Of a stretch of 64,000 nucleotides of DNA, positions 42,011 through 53,619 are shown piece after piece (position 1 is the first letter of the stretch; every line of letters begins with the position of its first letter). The notes under the pieces are model-generated. The model was not told the origin of the DNA, made no database searches, and worked only from the letters and a program-made list of their open reading frames with translations. Both the position numbers and the translations under genes were made by a program. Origin of the DNA: Xiphydria camelus (taxonomy: Eukaryota; Arthropoda; Insecta; Hymenoptera; Xiphydriidae); the NCBI GenBank assembly GCA_963678675.1, contig OY783200.1, forward strand, positions 13,270,890-13,334,889. The letters are read 5' to 3'.

Positions 42011-42426
42011 GGTAGTTGGACCGCTATAGCACTTTTCGAGCAATTTTTTAAAACTTGTCAGATTTTAGATTATAAAAAAAAACTGATAACTTTTCTTTAT
42101 GAATGAAATCATTCTAACGTAGAAATAGAGATATTCGGTTTTTATTTCTCCATTGAAATCAATGAGATAGGGCCGTCTGGAGCCTCCGCAGTCGCTCGCG
42201 TGCGGGCGTGCGCGCGGCGTAGTACGGCCCTGTCTCTCATTGATTTCAATGGAGAAATAAAAAAACCGAATATCTCTATTTCTAAACGTCAGAATGATTT
42301 CATTCATAAGGAAAAGTTATCAGTTTTTTCATAATCTAAAATCTGACAAGTTTGAAAATATTGCTCGAAAAGTGCTATAGCGGTCCAACCACAAATAAAA
42401 TTAAAATAAATAAAGGTCCAACTACC
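42011..42426. mobile_element. TTAA-flanked foldback MITE (416 bp)
   Basis: GGTAGTTGGACC ... GGTCCAACTACC flanked by TTAA (42,007-42,010 and 42,427-42,430). Long arms include ATATCTCTATTTCTA and CATTGAAATCAATGAGA. Confidence 0.82.
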
Positions 42427-42647
42427 TTAAACTTCAAACGATTTAGATCAATATACGTAAAATACATTTATAGATGTCTAATCTCATTATTTTTATGCTC
42501 CAACTACTAGACTACAGATTTCGAATCATCGATATATATGTAATTTTTAAATAAATAATTAATTCTTGTATTTAATGGATTGAAATGCGCGCGGAAAAGT
42601 CTAGGCAGTGGTGCTGCCGCCAAGTGGTGAAGTTTAGCAGTGAACTT

Positions 42648-42729
42648 CCCCATTGGACGAGGAGACCCACGGGGGTGCTCATGCAAAACCCGCAATTTTC
42701 CTATGGTAAATTTGATCGCGGACATACGG
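42648..42729. mobile_element. Partial arm of the CCGTATGTCC MITE family
   Basis: Only one arm, ending CGCGGACATACGG before TA, matches the right side of the MITE at 38,590. The other arm is missing. Confidence 0.75.
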
Positions 42730-42890
42730 TATTTCTGCTCTAATAGGATGAATTAACGTTTCACGTTGGCAACATCTCTGGTTAAGTTAACTTAATCAAT
42801 CATTTAACTTAATCAAGGGTGGTGAAATTGGGTTTTAGGAAAATTTTGTTTGTTGGAGTTGACAATTACCGTCAGTAAGATAGTATAACA

Positions 42891-43494
42891 CCGGGTTCTC
42901 AGGTGTCCAGAAGGCTTGTGGAGCAGCCCCCTGCAACTCTGCGTTTCGCATGGCCAAACCGTTATCGCCAACCGCGTGGTGGCGCAGTGTCGCTTGTCCG
43001 GCAGGCCCGGCTGAAAGAGGGTGAATGAGGTGTGAATGAAGGGGCTGGAGTGCAATGAAGCATTATTCCATTTTGTAATAAACATGTAGGGATAAGGAAT
43101 TTTATGAAGTAATAGAAATAGTCCAGTAAATGTTCGAACGAATTTTATATGAGCCAGCGCAGCCAACAGCCAGCAGCCAGCAGCAGCCAACACAGGGCCA
43201 GCGATAGGGCGCCACGTAGCGGATTAGTACGACTGGCGACAAAGCGTGGTCAAAGATATCTAATGGGAATACGTGTGAGTTGCAGGGAGCTGCTTGTGGA
43301 GTGTGGAATGCAGATCGGTGCGGATAGGCAGACAGTACGCATGCGTAACACCGGGTTCTCATGCGTCCGAAAGGCATGCGAAATGCGGCATGCGGATCGG
43401 TGCGGATAGGCAGGCACTACGCACGCGGAAGAGCTAATTGGCTGACGGTGTTTACGAATTCCGCACTCCGCAAGCTTTCCGGACGCATGGAACA
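42891..43494. repeat. Related, partly inverted repeat units with CACCGGGTTCTCA starts
   Basis: CACCGGGTTCTCA occurs at about 42,890 and 43,348. The unit at 43,348-43,494 has inverted arms ATGCGTCCGAAAGGC / GCTTTCCGGACGCAT and resembles the MITE that follows. Confidence 0.55.
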
Positions 43495-43502
43495 TCGCTT
43501 TA

Positions 43503-43654
43503 GGCCGGGTTCACATGGACGCGGAAGGCATGCGGAGTGCGGCATGCGGATCGATACGGATTGGTAGGCAGTACGCACGCGGAAGAGCTGATTGGCTAAC
43601 AGTGTTTCCGCATTCCACGTTCCGCAAGCCTTTCGCGTCCATGTGAACCAAGCC
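43503..43654. mobile_element. TTA-flanked foldback MITE (152 bp)
   Basis: GGCCGGGTTCACATGG ... CCATGTGAACCAAGCC between TTA copies (43,500-43,502 and 43,655-43,657); Harbinger-like. Confidence 0.75.
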
Positions 43655-43699
43655 TTAGCGCTGGTGGTGCTCATTTTGCATGACATTTCACCTCTGCGA

Positions 43700-44212
43700 T
43701 AACCTCGGCTTGGCCCATGTGCCTTTTCTGGTTATTTGCCGGTGATAAGATATAAAAGAAAGTTATTATCGTGCGTTACATCTACAGATGAAACTCCAAA
43801 TTTGTAAGAGTTCTTTTAGTTTAGTGTTGACAGTTTTAATTGAAGATATATTCTGTATACTAAATGACCTTTGTGGTTATTTGAAGGACGAATAAACCGG
43901 GGATTCTAAAGTCTAAGGAAACTTCGTTGGAAGGAAGCGTAAAATATTCAAAAATCATGCTTCACGTCGAGGATATAACGGTAAGCGTAATTACAGTTGT
44001 ATGTAAATATAAATTTGTTTCGTCAAACGCGTTCTAATACGACGAATCGTTTGATAATTAAAACTGGTCGTTTATTGTATCCTTTCTTTAGAAGAAAATG
44101 ACTTAGGTACGTTTGTTCCAACGGTTTTGTAACTCGAATAACTTTGCACGAAGATATTAACTAAACCACAGATTTATCATCAGTTATAATTGAAATGCTT
44201 TCCTGTCTCTTG
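43700..44212. other. No recognisable feature
   Basis: A/T-rich sequence without coding motifs or clear repeats. Confidence 0.4.
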
Positions 44213-44214
44213 TA

Positions 44215-44461
44215 CCGTATGTCTGACGGCAAGCGCAACAGGAGCTGTGACCTGAAGATTTGACTTCGGCAGTGTTTGGAGGATGCTCGAGTCACTCATA
44301 AACGCTGCTCGCGCAGCGTAAGGGCGAAAAGTGTCAAAATGTCTGGTTTCTCAATAGCTGTCAATTATTTCTTATTTGTGAGTGACTTGAGCACCCTCCA
44401 AACACTGCCGAAGTCAAATTTTAGGTTACAGCTCCTGTTGCGCTTGCCGTCAGACATACGG
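44215..44461. mobile_element. TA-type palindromic MITE (247 bp)
   Basis: CCGTATGTCTGACGG / CCGTCAGACATACGG flanked by TA. The centre has GCGAAAAGTGTCAAAATG, shared with the MITEs at 48,812 and 57,485. Confidence 0.85.
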
Positions 44462-44463
44462 TA

Positions 44464-45048
44464 TATCTCGAATAGAAAAATTGACCGATAAAATGATGGT
44501 CTCTTGACAAGAAATTTTAAAGTTTCACAATAACAATTTACTTGGATTAGGATTCGCTGTACAGGAAATCTTGATCCATCTAGGTACTCTACTATTTGTG
44601 TTATTGGTATCGTTCTATATAAGAAATGTTATTGTATCAAATCCCTTGTACTTTATCTTAGCTTTCCCTCAAAGGATATCTGGATGATGTATAAGCGCAA
44701 GGGTAATTTCTAGTTAGGATGTACTCGAAACTTTCTTATAAGGATTTGCAAAACATTTGTCCGGTATCCAGTTAGAAGGAAGCTTGTTCTATTCTAAAGT
44801 TTACATACGTAGTTCTTGAAAAGTAGCTTAAAATATTCTGGTTCTATCGTATTCCTTGAAGTAGAACTCTTCCTTGTTCAAGATAAGTATGTAGTTTTTA
44901 TCATTGTGACTGATCATACACCAATAGTGTCTTTACCTGATCAGAAGCCTAACACGATTGACATAAATGCTAGATTCTGCTACAGCATATTGTTATATGT
45001 ATATCAACCTTGTTTCAACTCTGTATGATCTTTTACATAGGTATATAA
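44464..45048. other. No recognisable feature
   Basis: A/T-rich sequence with only short frames. Confidence 0.4.
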
Positions 45049-45050
45049 TA

Positions 45051-45285
45051 TCTAGGATGCCCGGGAAAAAGAGTATAAGTCAAAATCGCCTACCAAAACA
45101 CTTCTACAATTTTCTTCTACTTTCCTAGAGATATTTGTGTGCTACATGCATTTAACGGTTCTTATGAGAAGTGTTATTTTCATTTTATACATTTTTTCAA
45201 CAGTGTCTTTCAATATAAACAAGTAAAGGTGTTTTCTGAGCAATACCATTTTTTGACTTGTACTCTTTTTCCCGAGCATCCTAGA
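45051..45285. mobile_element. TA-flanked MITE (235 bp)
   Basis: TCTAGGATGCCCGGG ... CCCGAGCATCCTAGA with TA on both sides; the inverted ends extend about 35 bp. Confidence 0.78.
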
Positions 45286-45689
45286 TATATCGTATGCTAT
45301 ACCTACATATTATTACTTATTATCTTTTATACAGTGTATTCTACAATGATTGTGGGTAATAGGGGATTTTTTGTTAAAAACTAGATTTATGAGATAAAAG
45401 TTATAATGACAAATAAACTCTTAGTTCCTTAATTATTGCTACAGGATTCCATAGTGTTTTACATAGGGTTTTCATAATGGAGCTTCTCAGAAATATGCTT
45501 AATGTTCGAATTTGAATGGATTTCTATTCTGTTTTCTTCTAAGGTCTTGCATAGATATAGTTTGAAAGTCTATGATGGAAATTATATTTAGGGGTACAAC
45601 TATACAGAAAAGCCTTTCAAACAAAAGTTTTTTTTGGTGTCGATGGCGACATAGGATGCATCCAAAAAATTGTTGGTAACACGCTTTAT

Positions 45690-45935
45690 TTAAGAAATAT
45701 GAAGGTCATCTTCATTTCTTAAAGTGGAAATCGATATTTTCATTCTTACAAAAGTTATAGAGCTCGTTTAGATTAATAACAAAGATATAAAGTGAGGCGT
45801 CTATCCATTCAACCGTTTGTAAGATAAGTTCCCCGGCATCATTGTTAAGCACTCACGGCATAAGTTACTCTTGCACTTTGAGCAAAAATATCTCAAACGG
45901 TTTAATAAATGGGTTTTCATTCTATACCTTACTTA
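45690..45935. repeat. Old dispersed repeat shared with element B's 5' region
   Basis: Contains ACTCTTGCACTTTGAGC, AAAATATCTCAAACGG and a conserved GAGCTCGT...TTGTAAG layout, matching about 7480-7760 in inverse. Confidence 0.5.
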
Positions 45936-45946
45936 TAAGAGCTTTA

Positions 45947-46114
45947 GGGGCCATCCATATATTACGTAAGACGTTTGAGGGGGAGAGGAGGGGTGTGAAT
46001 ATTTCTTAACTGTATGTAATTACAGTGTAAAGTGTATGTACAAGTATCTTACACTGGGGGAAGGGGGGGTCAAAAAGAGGCCAAAAACGTCTTACGTAAT
46101 ATATGGATGGCCCC
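45947..46114. mobile_element. TTA-flanked MITE (168 bp)
   Basis: GGGGCCATCCATATATTACG ... GGATGGCCCC with TTA on both sides. I recognise this end from widespread insect MITEs; the superfamily is not settled here. Confidence 0.78.
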
Positions 46115-46117
46115 TTA

Positions 46118-46660
46118 TAATTTTTGTAAGGATCAAGATATTAATTTACATTTGAGAAAAGATGAAGACAATCTTGATATCTCTTATATGAAACATGTTA
46201 TCAAAACTTTCTGATACGTCTTGTATCTTTCTTAACACTAAACCACTTTTGTTGGAAAGATTTTTCCGTAAAGTGAGAAATGACGGAAATAAACGACATA
46301 GATAATATTTGATGATTTGACCCATTTCTGCAAGTGATGAACATTAAATCTTACTAATAAGAGCAGTACAAAATGCAAATCAGTCTTAGAGAAACAAGCT
46401 TTACACGAATTTGATATGCAAGAAAGGTACAAGGCTTGCTTTAACCCCTTCAGACCTGGCGTACATCTACATGTACATAGTTTTAGTTACACATAAATTT
46501 ATTTGTTTTATTAAAATAATCTACACAGACCTTATGAACATGTTAGTGCACATGTTTTCTACCCACTAAAGCATTTTTGGTACCATCTGGTGGCAAACGG
46601 TTGAACTAGCCCCTCTTAAGTTTCATCAGACGCAAATCGTGTAGGTTAGATGTAACACTC
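46118..46660. other. No recognisable feature
   Basis: A/T-rich sequence, no coding motifs seen. Confidence 0.4.
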
Positions 46661-46663
46661 TTA

Positions 46664-46793
46664 GGGCCGGTTTTACCAACAGGTATAAACGCGGTATAGC
46701 GTTATACTGAGAATAACCATAAGGCAATAAGCCTTATGGTTATTCTCAGTATAACGCTATACCGCGTTTATACCGTGTTGGTAAAACCGGCCC
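46664..46793. mobile_element. Harbinger-type MITE (130 bp)
   Basis: GGGCCGGTTTTACCAACA ... GGTAAAACCGGCCC between TTA copies. Its ends match the Harbinger composite at 16,768, so it could use the same transposase. Confidence 0.88.
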
Positions 46794-47501
46794 TTAATAG
46801 GCCAGTCGATAAAAGCATTGATAACGGAAGCAATTCCGGACAAGCTGGAAATAATTTTAATTTGTTTGATTTGGTGTTAAAAAGCACGTATTAAATTTGC
46901 ACCCCCAGAAAGCCCGGATTTGGCCGCCATCTTAAGAAAAGCGGCAAAAAAATGTTTTTTCTTCATTATTTGTCAATAACTCGATTTCTATAAACTTTAG
47001 AGCAAAATATGTAGTTACCAAAATGAAAAAGTAAATTAAAATATCTATAAAAAATGCTGTATGTGTTTTTCCGTGCGACCTCTGGTTCGAAGTTATATGG
47101 ACATCAAAAGCTGGGTATATTATAGGCATTTATTATTTTCTTTATTCTAGGCATATTTAAAAGCAAGCAACTTCTATTATGCTTTCATGATTGCATTTAT
47201 ATTTGTTTTCTATCGGCCAACCCTACTCCTGTTTTATACGAAATGTTTAATTCAAGGTCATTAACCCTGTAAGCACCTAGACAAGGAATGTCTGGTGTAA
47301 ACATCTGGACAGGGAAAGTCGGGCTTTTTCCCGATCGAGCCTCCCGTTCGGGTGTTACCAAGGACGGTTTACCACTTTTTCTCGGGCGTTTTTTAATGCC
47401 CGCAATTTCGAGTTTTCCCGTCCAAGTCCCGCACGTGACGGGGATTCGGTTCCTCATAAACTTGCATCTCTGTACCTAACTGCCACTCAGAACTGAGGTG
47501 T

Positions 47502-47991
47502 TCTCGGGCCGTCGGACAAAGTTGGAGAACAATTTCTTCTTTATCTGTATGGATCAAAAAAATGCGACTCATTAAATAAATACAGATATCAGTGTTTCGT
47601 ACAATCTATTAGCAAAAGCTTACCAAACTTAGCATCGTTACCGCCAACCAAAGATGCAGCTTGCTTGCACTCCTTCCGTACTTACCATCAGGTACAGCTA
47701 TGGTATGGAAATGACAAATCAGCTTTAGATTGGGGATGGAAAAATTCAAAGAATGGGTTAATGCCCATTGCTATTTTACAAGACGCAGCTCCCCAAGAAT
47801 TACTCAAACTTATTTCTTGTAAATGCGCTAAAGGTTCTAATGCAGTTTGTAGCTGCCGCAAAGCAGGTTTATATTGCTCAGTACTCTGTGCATTTTGCCA
47901 GGGTAAATCTTGTTCGAATACTTTGGAAGTGGTCGAATTAGACGATGAAGACGACGAGGAGAATTTCCCTATCGATGTAGAAAGAGATTGA
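47502..47991 (+). pseudogene. C-terminal fragment of a Cys-rich insect repeat protein
   Basis: The frame runs from about 47,502 to a TGA at 47,989-47,991: VGEQFLLYLYGSKK, then LASLPPTKDAACLHSFRTY, VQLWYGNDKSALDWGWKN and a Cys cluster ISCKCAKGSNAVCSCRK, LYCSVLCAFCQGKSC, ending in an acidic tail. I know this order from multi-copy insect proteins of unknown function. A further acidic exon (EYSAHYEPDPEYEIDVED) may lie at 48,110-48,258. The N-terminal part is missing. Confidence 0.6.
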
Positions 47992-48811
47992 GGGGTGAAG
48001 GGGGCAGACATCTTTCCTGTAAAGATACACGGGTGCTCGCGGCGAGAGCGCTCTGGCGTGAATGAACATGCCGCGAGACACTACCGTGTCTCTTGATCTA
48101 AACTAATCAATAGAATATTCTGCACATTATGAACCAGATCCGGAATATGAGATAGATGTTGAAGACATTCAGGATAATATTGAGGGTTATATTGAACAAC
48201 TAGTAACATCAAAAAGGCGAAAAAACTCTGATGAGCCTACAACCTTAAAAGAAACTTAGCTATCTAAGTTGGTGGCATAGTAGATTAGGCCTATTGGGGA
48301 GACCACTTAAAAAAAACGCGCCGGGTACTTTACCTCTAGGTGGTGTAGAAGCAAGTACAAGTATGTGATATGATTTCTTAACCAAATAACATTAAGAAAA
48401 AATTCCTCTTTTTTCGCCCCTTTTTCAGCACAGCAGCTAAATCCGGGCCATTAATATTTATATTGAGGATGCAAAATTAATAGGTATCTTGTTGGTCAAA
48501 GGAAAACACATTAAAATTTATTCCAGCTTTTCCGGATTTGCCCCGCTATTAATGCACTTATCGACTGGCCTAAAACTCGAAATTGCGGGCATTAAATAAC
48601 GTCCGAGAAAAAGTGGTAGACCGTCCTTGGTAACACCCGAACGAGAGGCTCGATCGGGAAAGCCCGACTTTCCCTGTCCAGATGTTTACACCCGACATTT
48701 CTTGTCTAGGTGCTTACAGGGTTAATGACCTTGGATTAAACATTTCGTATAAAACAGGAGTAGGGTTGGTCGATAGAAAACAAATATGAATGCAATCATG
48801 AAAGCATAATA

Positions 48812-49188
48812 CCGTATGTATCATGCCAAATTAAACAAGCAGATATACCGACACTGCCGAAACTTTACCGACGGTCAAGAATTTTATAGTTAGAGTTGGC
48901 TTGAGAAGAGTGCGCTGTGTGTGCTGCGTGAGAGCGAAAAGTGTCAAACGTCTGATTTCCCGATAGCTGTTAATTCAAGAGATCGAAGTGTTTCGTCTAT
49001 TATTCAATACTTCGATTTTCCGAATTGACAGCTATCGGGAAATCAGACGTTTGACACTTTTCGCTCTCACGCAGCACACACAGCGCACTCTTCTCAAGTC
49101 AACTCTAACTATATAAAATTCTTGACCGTTGGTAAAGTTTCGGCAGTGTCGGTATATCTGCATGTTTAATTTGGCATGATACATACGG
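48812..49188. mobile_element. Palindromic TA-type MITE (377 bp)
   Basis: CCGTATGTATCATGCC / GGCATGATACATACGG with TA outside. It interrupts the right arm of the inverted-repeat module; the left arm lacks it. The centre contains GAGCGAAAAGTGTCAAACG in both arms. Confidence 0.9.
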
Positions 49189-49677
49189 TAGCAGTTGCTT
49201 GCTTTTAAATATGCCTATAGAATAAAGAAAATAATAAATGCCTATAATATACCCAGCTTTTGATGTCCATATAACTTCGAACCAGATGGTCGCACGGAAA
49301 AACACATACAACATTTTTTATAGATAATTTAATTTACTTTCATTTTGGTAACTACATGTTTTGCTCTAAAGTTTATAGAAATCGAGTTATTGACAAATAA
49401 TGAAGAAAAAACATTTTTTTAGCCGCTTTTCTTAAGATGGCGGCCACATCCGGGCTTTTTCTGGGGGGTGCAAATTTAATACGTGCTTTTTAACACCAAA
49501 TCAAACAAATTAAAATTATTTCCAGCTTGTCCGGAATTGCTTCTGTTATCAGCTATTTTATACGACTTGGCGACTGGCCTATTGGGAATCGACATGGGGG
49601 CGTGACCTAACCAATATGGCGCCGAATAAGACCTAAACCATTCGACAATACACGCGATTTGTGAGAAAATAGTAAAA

Positions 49678-49863
49678 ATGTTAATAACTATAGATCAAAT
49701 TTATGATTGGGCCCAAACAAATCCTTCCCATCGCAATGTGATTGAAGGAAATCGTTACCTTAATGCTAATCACATCATAAAAATCGATAGAAATGTGGAA
49801 AATGTGACACCCGGTTATATCAGTTTGACAGCTTTCTGTCTTCAAACGTCTCATTTAACATAG
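49678..49863 (+). pseudogene. Possible exon of a repeat-encoded protein
   Basis: A 61-residue frame, MLITIDQIYDWAQTNPSHR to LTAFCLQTSHLT. FCLQTS near the end recalls multi-copy insect proteins that continue into a SWIM-type finger, which is not present. Weak assignment. Confidence 0.35.
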
Positions 49864-50135
49864 CACGTTTCATTTTGTAGCATGTTGCCATGCCTTCAAT
49901 TTATCTATTTTTTCTAATTTTCCAAACAGTTTTTCAATTTATACTACCCGTTCATTTGGTTTTGGAAAACCGTGAAAACACAAGGATAAATGTTTTTTCG
50001 TATTACTTTCGCAGCAACTAACTGCACAAGACTTTAAATATTTTTTTTTATTCGTTCTACGAAGCTTACACCACTCATTATATTCTTTAAACTTTATAAA
50101 TTCTCACGTAAATTTCATTCACTAAACACGATCAG

Positions 50136-50312
50136 GGGCCCCTTTCTCGAACTCACTCGTATCTTTGCGTGTACGCACCTTAGCGAATAGACCAATCAGG
50201 GTCAAGTATTCCGTTGTGGTGGGAATACGGACAACGGAATACTTGATCCTGACTGGTCTATTCGCGAAGATGCGTGCACGCAAAGATACGAGCGAGTTCG
50301 AGAAAGGGGCCC
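50136..50312. mobile_element. Foldback element, GGGCCCCTTTCTCG ends
   Basis: The arms are inverses including TTTGCGTGTACGCAC / GTGCACGCAAAG and TATTCCGTTGT / ACAACGGAATA. CAG occurs on both sides (50,133-50,135 and 50,313-50,315) as a possible 3-bp duplication. Confidence 0.65.
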
Positions 50313-50315
50313 CAG

Positions 50316-51475
50316 CTGTCCGTACTTTGTACATAGCGTTTTAATAATGATTGGGGGGGATCCGCCACCAGATGGCGAGCATCCAATGTCGATTGCCAAT
50401 AAGGAGGATCGACTGTTTCTTTAGAGTCAAAAATGTGTTTGAGAAAAATGTTTTCACAGCGATCTGAAACTTTATGGAATAATAATTAAATGAATTATGA
50501 ACCCATTTTATGCATCGTTCATGCCGAAAATCATTAGTAAATAAAATATTGAAAAATTTATGGCGGACTATTAAAGCGTCAATGACTCCGGAATCGTTGT
50601 CAGAGGCTTCTTGTCCAACATTTTAAAGAAAAATAAAAAATTACAAATAATCTATAAAAACCTATAAAAACAACTCATAGGGAATGCTGAAGACATAAAA
50701 CAGTTATTCGATTGATAATTCAGTATCATGGATATATGATTATAGTTTAAACATTTTTTATTGTGCGTTGCAATTTTCATTGTATTCTTGGCAACGTTGT
50801 ACTCCGCGATATTTTATATTGGCTGCAGTGACGCGTGACCTACAGTGGCCAGCTATGGCGGATGACGCGAGCATGCATCAAAGCCGGTATAAAGGCAAAT
50901 TTTGTCAAAAAAGAAAAAGAGTTGTATAAGTAAAGGCATGATTTCGTTTCAACAATCATTCAACTTGGATAAAGAGATTTTAGGGACAATATTTTTTCTA
51001 TCGTTTCTAATCTTTCAAATTTCGCGCTCAGTTTGAATGGACGCCAGGTAAGGTTCGGTCTTTGAGCTGTACAACTGTTTAGCTGCCGTGTTGCCAAGTC
51101 TCTCACCGTTAATATGGCGTGCTAATGGTTTGCAAAGTAAAAACGAATTTCATGATAATATTATGTTGCAACCATACGGTAAAACCTAATTTACTTATTT
51201 TTTTACATAATCCTTAATATTTCATCTGTCAAATTACTAGTCTTTCAGAGTCTAAAGTTGGCGGAATGTGTGTTAAAGTCAGTGATAATCTACCTTAGTA
51301 CAATCGTCTCCCATAAGGCGATATGTTAAAAGTGGTTAACTTTAGAATAAAATAACGAAGAAACTAGACGGTCTATATTGCTAAAATTTTCGTATTAGTT
51401 GTGTAAAGTATTCGTGTATATCATATAAAAAAATTAGGGCTGTAAGTTGGTTTTCGTTTGATAGTCGAACCTCCT
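50316..51475. other. No recognisable feature
   Basis: Low-coding A/T-rich sequence; I see no gene or clear element. Confidence 0.4.
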
Positions 51476-51478
51476 TAA

Positions 51479-51605
51479 GGCCCAGTTCCACAACTCAGGT
51501 TTAACTATAATCTCTGGTTAGTTGCTATGGAGTAGCCAATAGCAAAGCTGGTATCATAGCAACCAACCAAGGATTATAGTTAAACCGGAGTTGTGGAACT
51601 GGGCC
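51479..51605. mobile_element. TAA-flanked MITE (127 bp), first of a serial array
   Basis: GGCCCAGTTCCACAACTC ... GAGTTGTGGAACTGGGCC between TAA copies (51,476-51,478 and 51,606-51,608). Harbinger-like. Confidence 0.88.
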
Positions 51606-51634
51606 TAAGGCCCAGTTGTACAACTCAGGTTTAA

Positions 51635-53362
51635 CCTTCCGGGACTGGCGCACAATTTTTGTGATCCATGACTGGCTGCGGACTGTGACTCCGCATACTA
51701 GATTTAGAGCAATTGCAAATTTGTTTGCAATTACAATTATTTATTTATAATGAAACATTAAAAATAAATAAACAATATTTATCTCGCATGCGGCACCGTT
51801 ATTTTTAATTTCTAAATTTTGACAGAAAGTTCATAATCATCTCCGGACACTCCAGACAGCAATATTAAATCAAATAATGTTGCAAACAAAAAATTTGTCT
51901 ACCGTGTTGGCGCCGCCATTTTAAGGAGTTTGGGGAGTAAAGTCAAAATGATGGGAAAAATCTGAAAAAATTATCAAATAATTATGGAATTATTCTAATG
52001 ACTGTAATTTTTTCAGATTTTTCATGTGTACTGTTTTCGAGAAAAAAAAAAATAATTTCATTTCTTTTTTAACCTCATCTGAACTTCATGCTACACAAAA
52101 TACTTTACCAATGCTAAAGTTAGTCAACATTTATTTAAAATATACTAAAATATATTATTTCATCAAATTTTGATTAATTATTATTAAAATAATGACAGTA
52201 CTTACAGTTCTGCAATGCAGGGTCGATGAAAGAAATTCGATATTTTGAAAAGAAATGATGGTGAATTTCTGAAAAATTACACGTTATAGAATAATTAATC
52301 AACTTTAATTTGGTATTATTTATAAACTCTTCCTGTGTTTCGTTGTCGAGAAATTAAATAAAGTAATAGGGAAAATGTCATTTGTAGAGAAAACGAATTT
52401 CTTGAGAAATGTGGCAACGTTGCAAACGCTCGATTTAAGTAGCAGAACGCAATCGGATGCGGCGAACGCGAAGACCGCGCGGACACTTTTATGACAGCTA
52501 CCTAACCTTACAATCCTAACCTCGAAACTGCCGTTGTTTTTCTGTGCGAACTATTGTCTATTTATCGCCGTAACTATCCTAATTTATACTTTCTATTCAC
52601 CTTAGACACTACCCCTTTCCCTCACGCACTTACAATCCTTCTTTTCCACTCTAATCACTTTCCACAAATAAATTCTTGCTCGAAAATCGAGGTTAAGACA
52701 GGTTATAAACGCACATCATAAAGCACTAAAATCTAGTGCTCAATGTAGCCAACTACTGCATTGAAAATTACCTCTGCCACATCGTTGCCAGTTTTCTGAC
52801 GGATTTTCGATATTTTTTCATAAATTAGAAAGAACATTTGTACATAATTATACATTTTCTAAACTATTAAAAAAATTAATTGAAAGTGAAATAGACGTGA
52901 AAAACAGTTTTTCCATTCGTACTTTTTATTTTTTGTAAATAATAATTTTCAAGTTTTTCAGTTTTAGGGATTGCAAACTTGCAGGAGAACAATAGATTTC
53001 CCTTGCCCTTCACCTCCCCTCAAACGCACTCCCCAAACTCCTTAAATTTGCCACAACTCATAAAAAAGGTCTACATTACACAATAAAACAAAAACTGTGT
53101 TACTTACCTTCAAAAATGTTTAAAACACAAATATTAATACACAGGTAAAAAATGGGATTGACTACTGGCTGCGGACTCTCGCTCCGCGTTCGTTTGTTAC
53201 ACTAAAACAAAAACAACCTCCCGCTTCAAACTCTCAGGGAGTACTACTAATATGACGCTCGAAGAATACTCAAACGCCCCGATTCGAGGAGTGGGGGGCT
53301 TAGTAGTAAACGACAAATAAAAAGCGCTGCGGACTGAGGGTGCGCGCGCCAGTCCCGGAAAG
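51635..53362. mobile_element. TTAA-type non-autonomous element (1728 bp)
   Basis: CCTTCCGGGACTGGCGC ... GCGCCAGTCCCGGAAAG flanked by TTAA. The intact sister MITE at 51,479 supplies the empty site GGTTTAACTATAATC. TTAA duplication indicates piggyBac or Kolobok. No transposase inside. Confidence 0.85.
51925..53041. mobile_element. Second TTAA-type element nested in the first (1117 bp)
   Basis: GGAGTTTGGGGAG ... CTCCCCAAACTCC flanked by TTAA (51,921-51,924 and 53,042-53,045). TIR of 13 bp; interior A/T-rich and non-coding. Confidence 0.68.
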
Positions 53363-53470
53363 TTAACTATAATCTCTGGTTAGTTGCTACGGAGTAGCCA
53401 ATAGCAAAGCTGGAATCATAGCAACCAACCAAGGATTATAGTTAAACCGGAGTTGTACAACTGGGCCTAA

Positions 53471-53619
53471 GGCCCACTTGTTCAATGTAAGTTTAAGGCT
53501 GGTTCAGCTTGAACCGCCGTTCTTGGTATATTATGTGTGACACGAAATATATCAAGAACGGCGGTTCAAGCTGAACAAGTGGGCCTTACAAGTGGGAACT
53601 TACGTTGAACAAGTGGGCC
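53471..53619. mobile_element. Third foldback MITE of the array
   Basis: GGCCCACTTGTTCAATG ... GTTGAACAAGTGGGCC with TAA to the left and TTA to the right; the inner palindrome is GGTTCAGCTTGAACC / GGTTCAAGCTGAAC. Confidence 0.75.

Larger units (their letters stand above)
46800..49579. mobile_element. Inverted-repeat module with arms over 600 bp (2.8 kb)
   Basis: The left arm 46,800-47,421 is the inverse of 48,573-49,579 (which holds a MITE). Outer ends are GGCCAGTCG...CGACTGGCC with TA outside. A second copy of the end, TTATCGACTGGCC, lies at 48,558-48,570 at the inner edge of the right arm. The structure looks like one transposon joined to an inverted partial copy of itself. Confidence 0.7.
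51609..53467. mobile_element. Second MITE of the array, split by a TTAA element
   Basis: GGCCCAGTTGTACAACTC ... GAGTTGTACAACTGGGCC, with the same centre as the first MITE, interrupted at 51,635-53,362. TAA lies on both sides (51,606-51,608 and 53,468-53,470). Confidence 0.85.
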
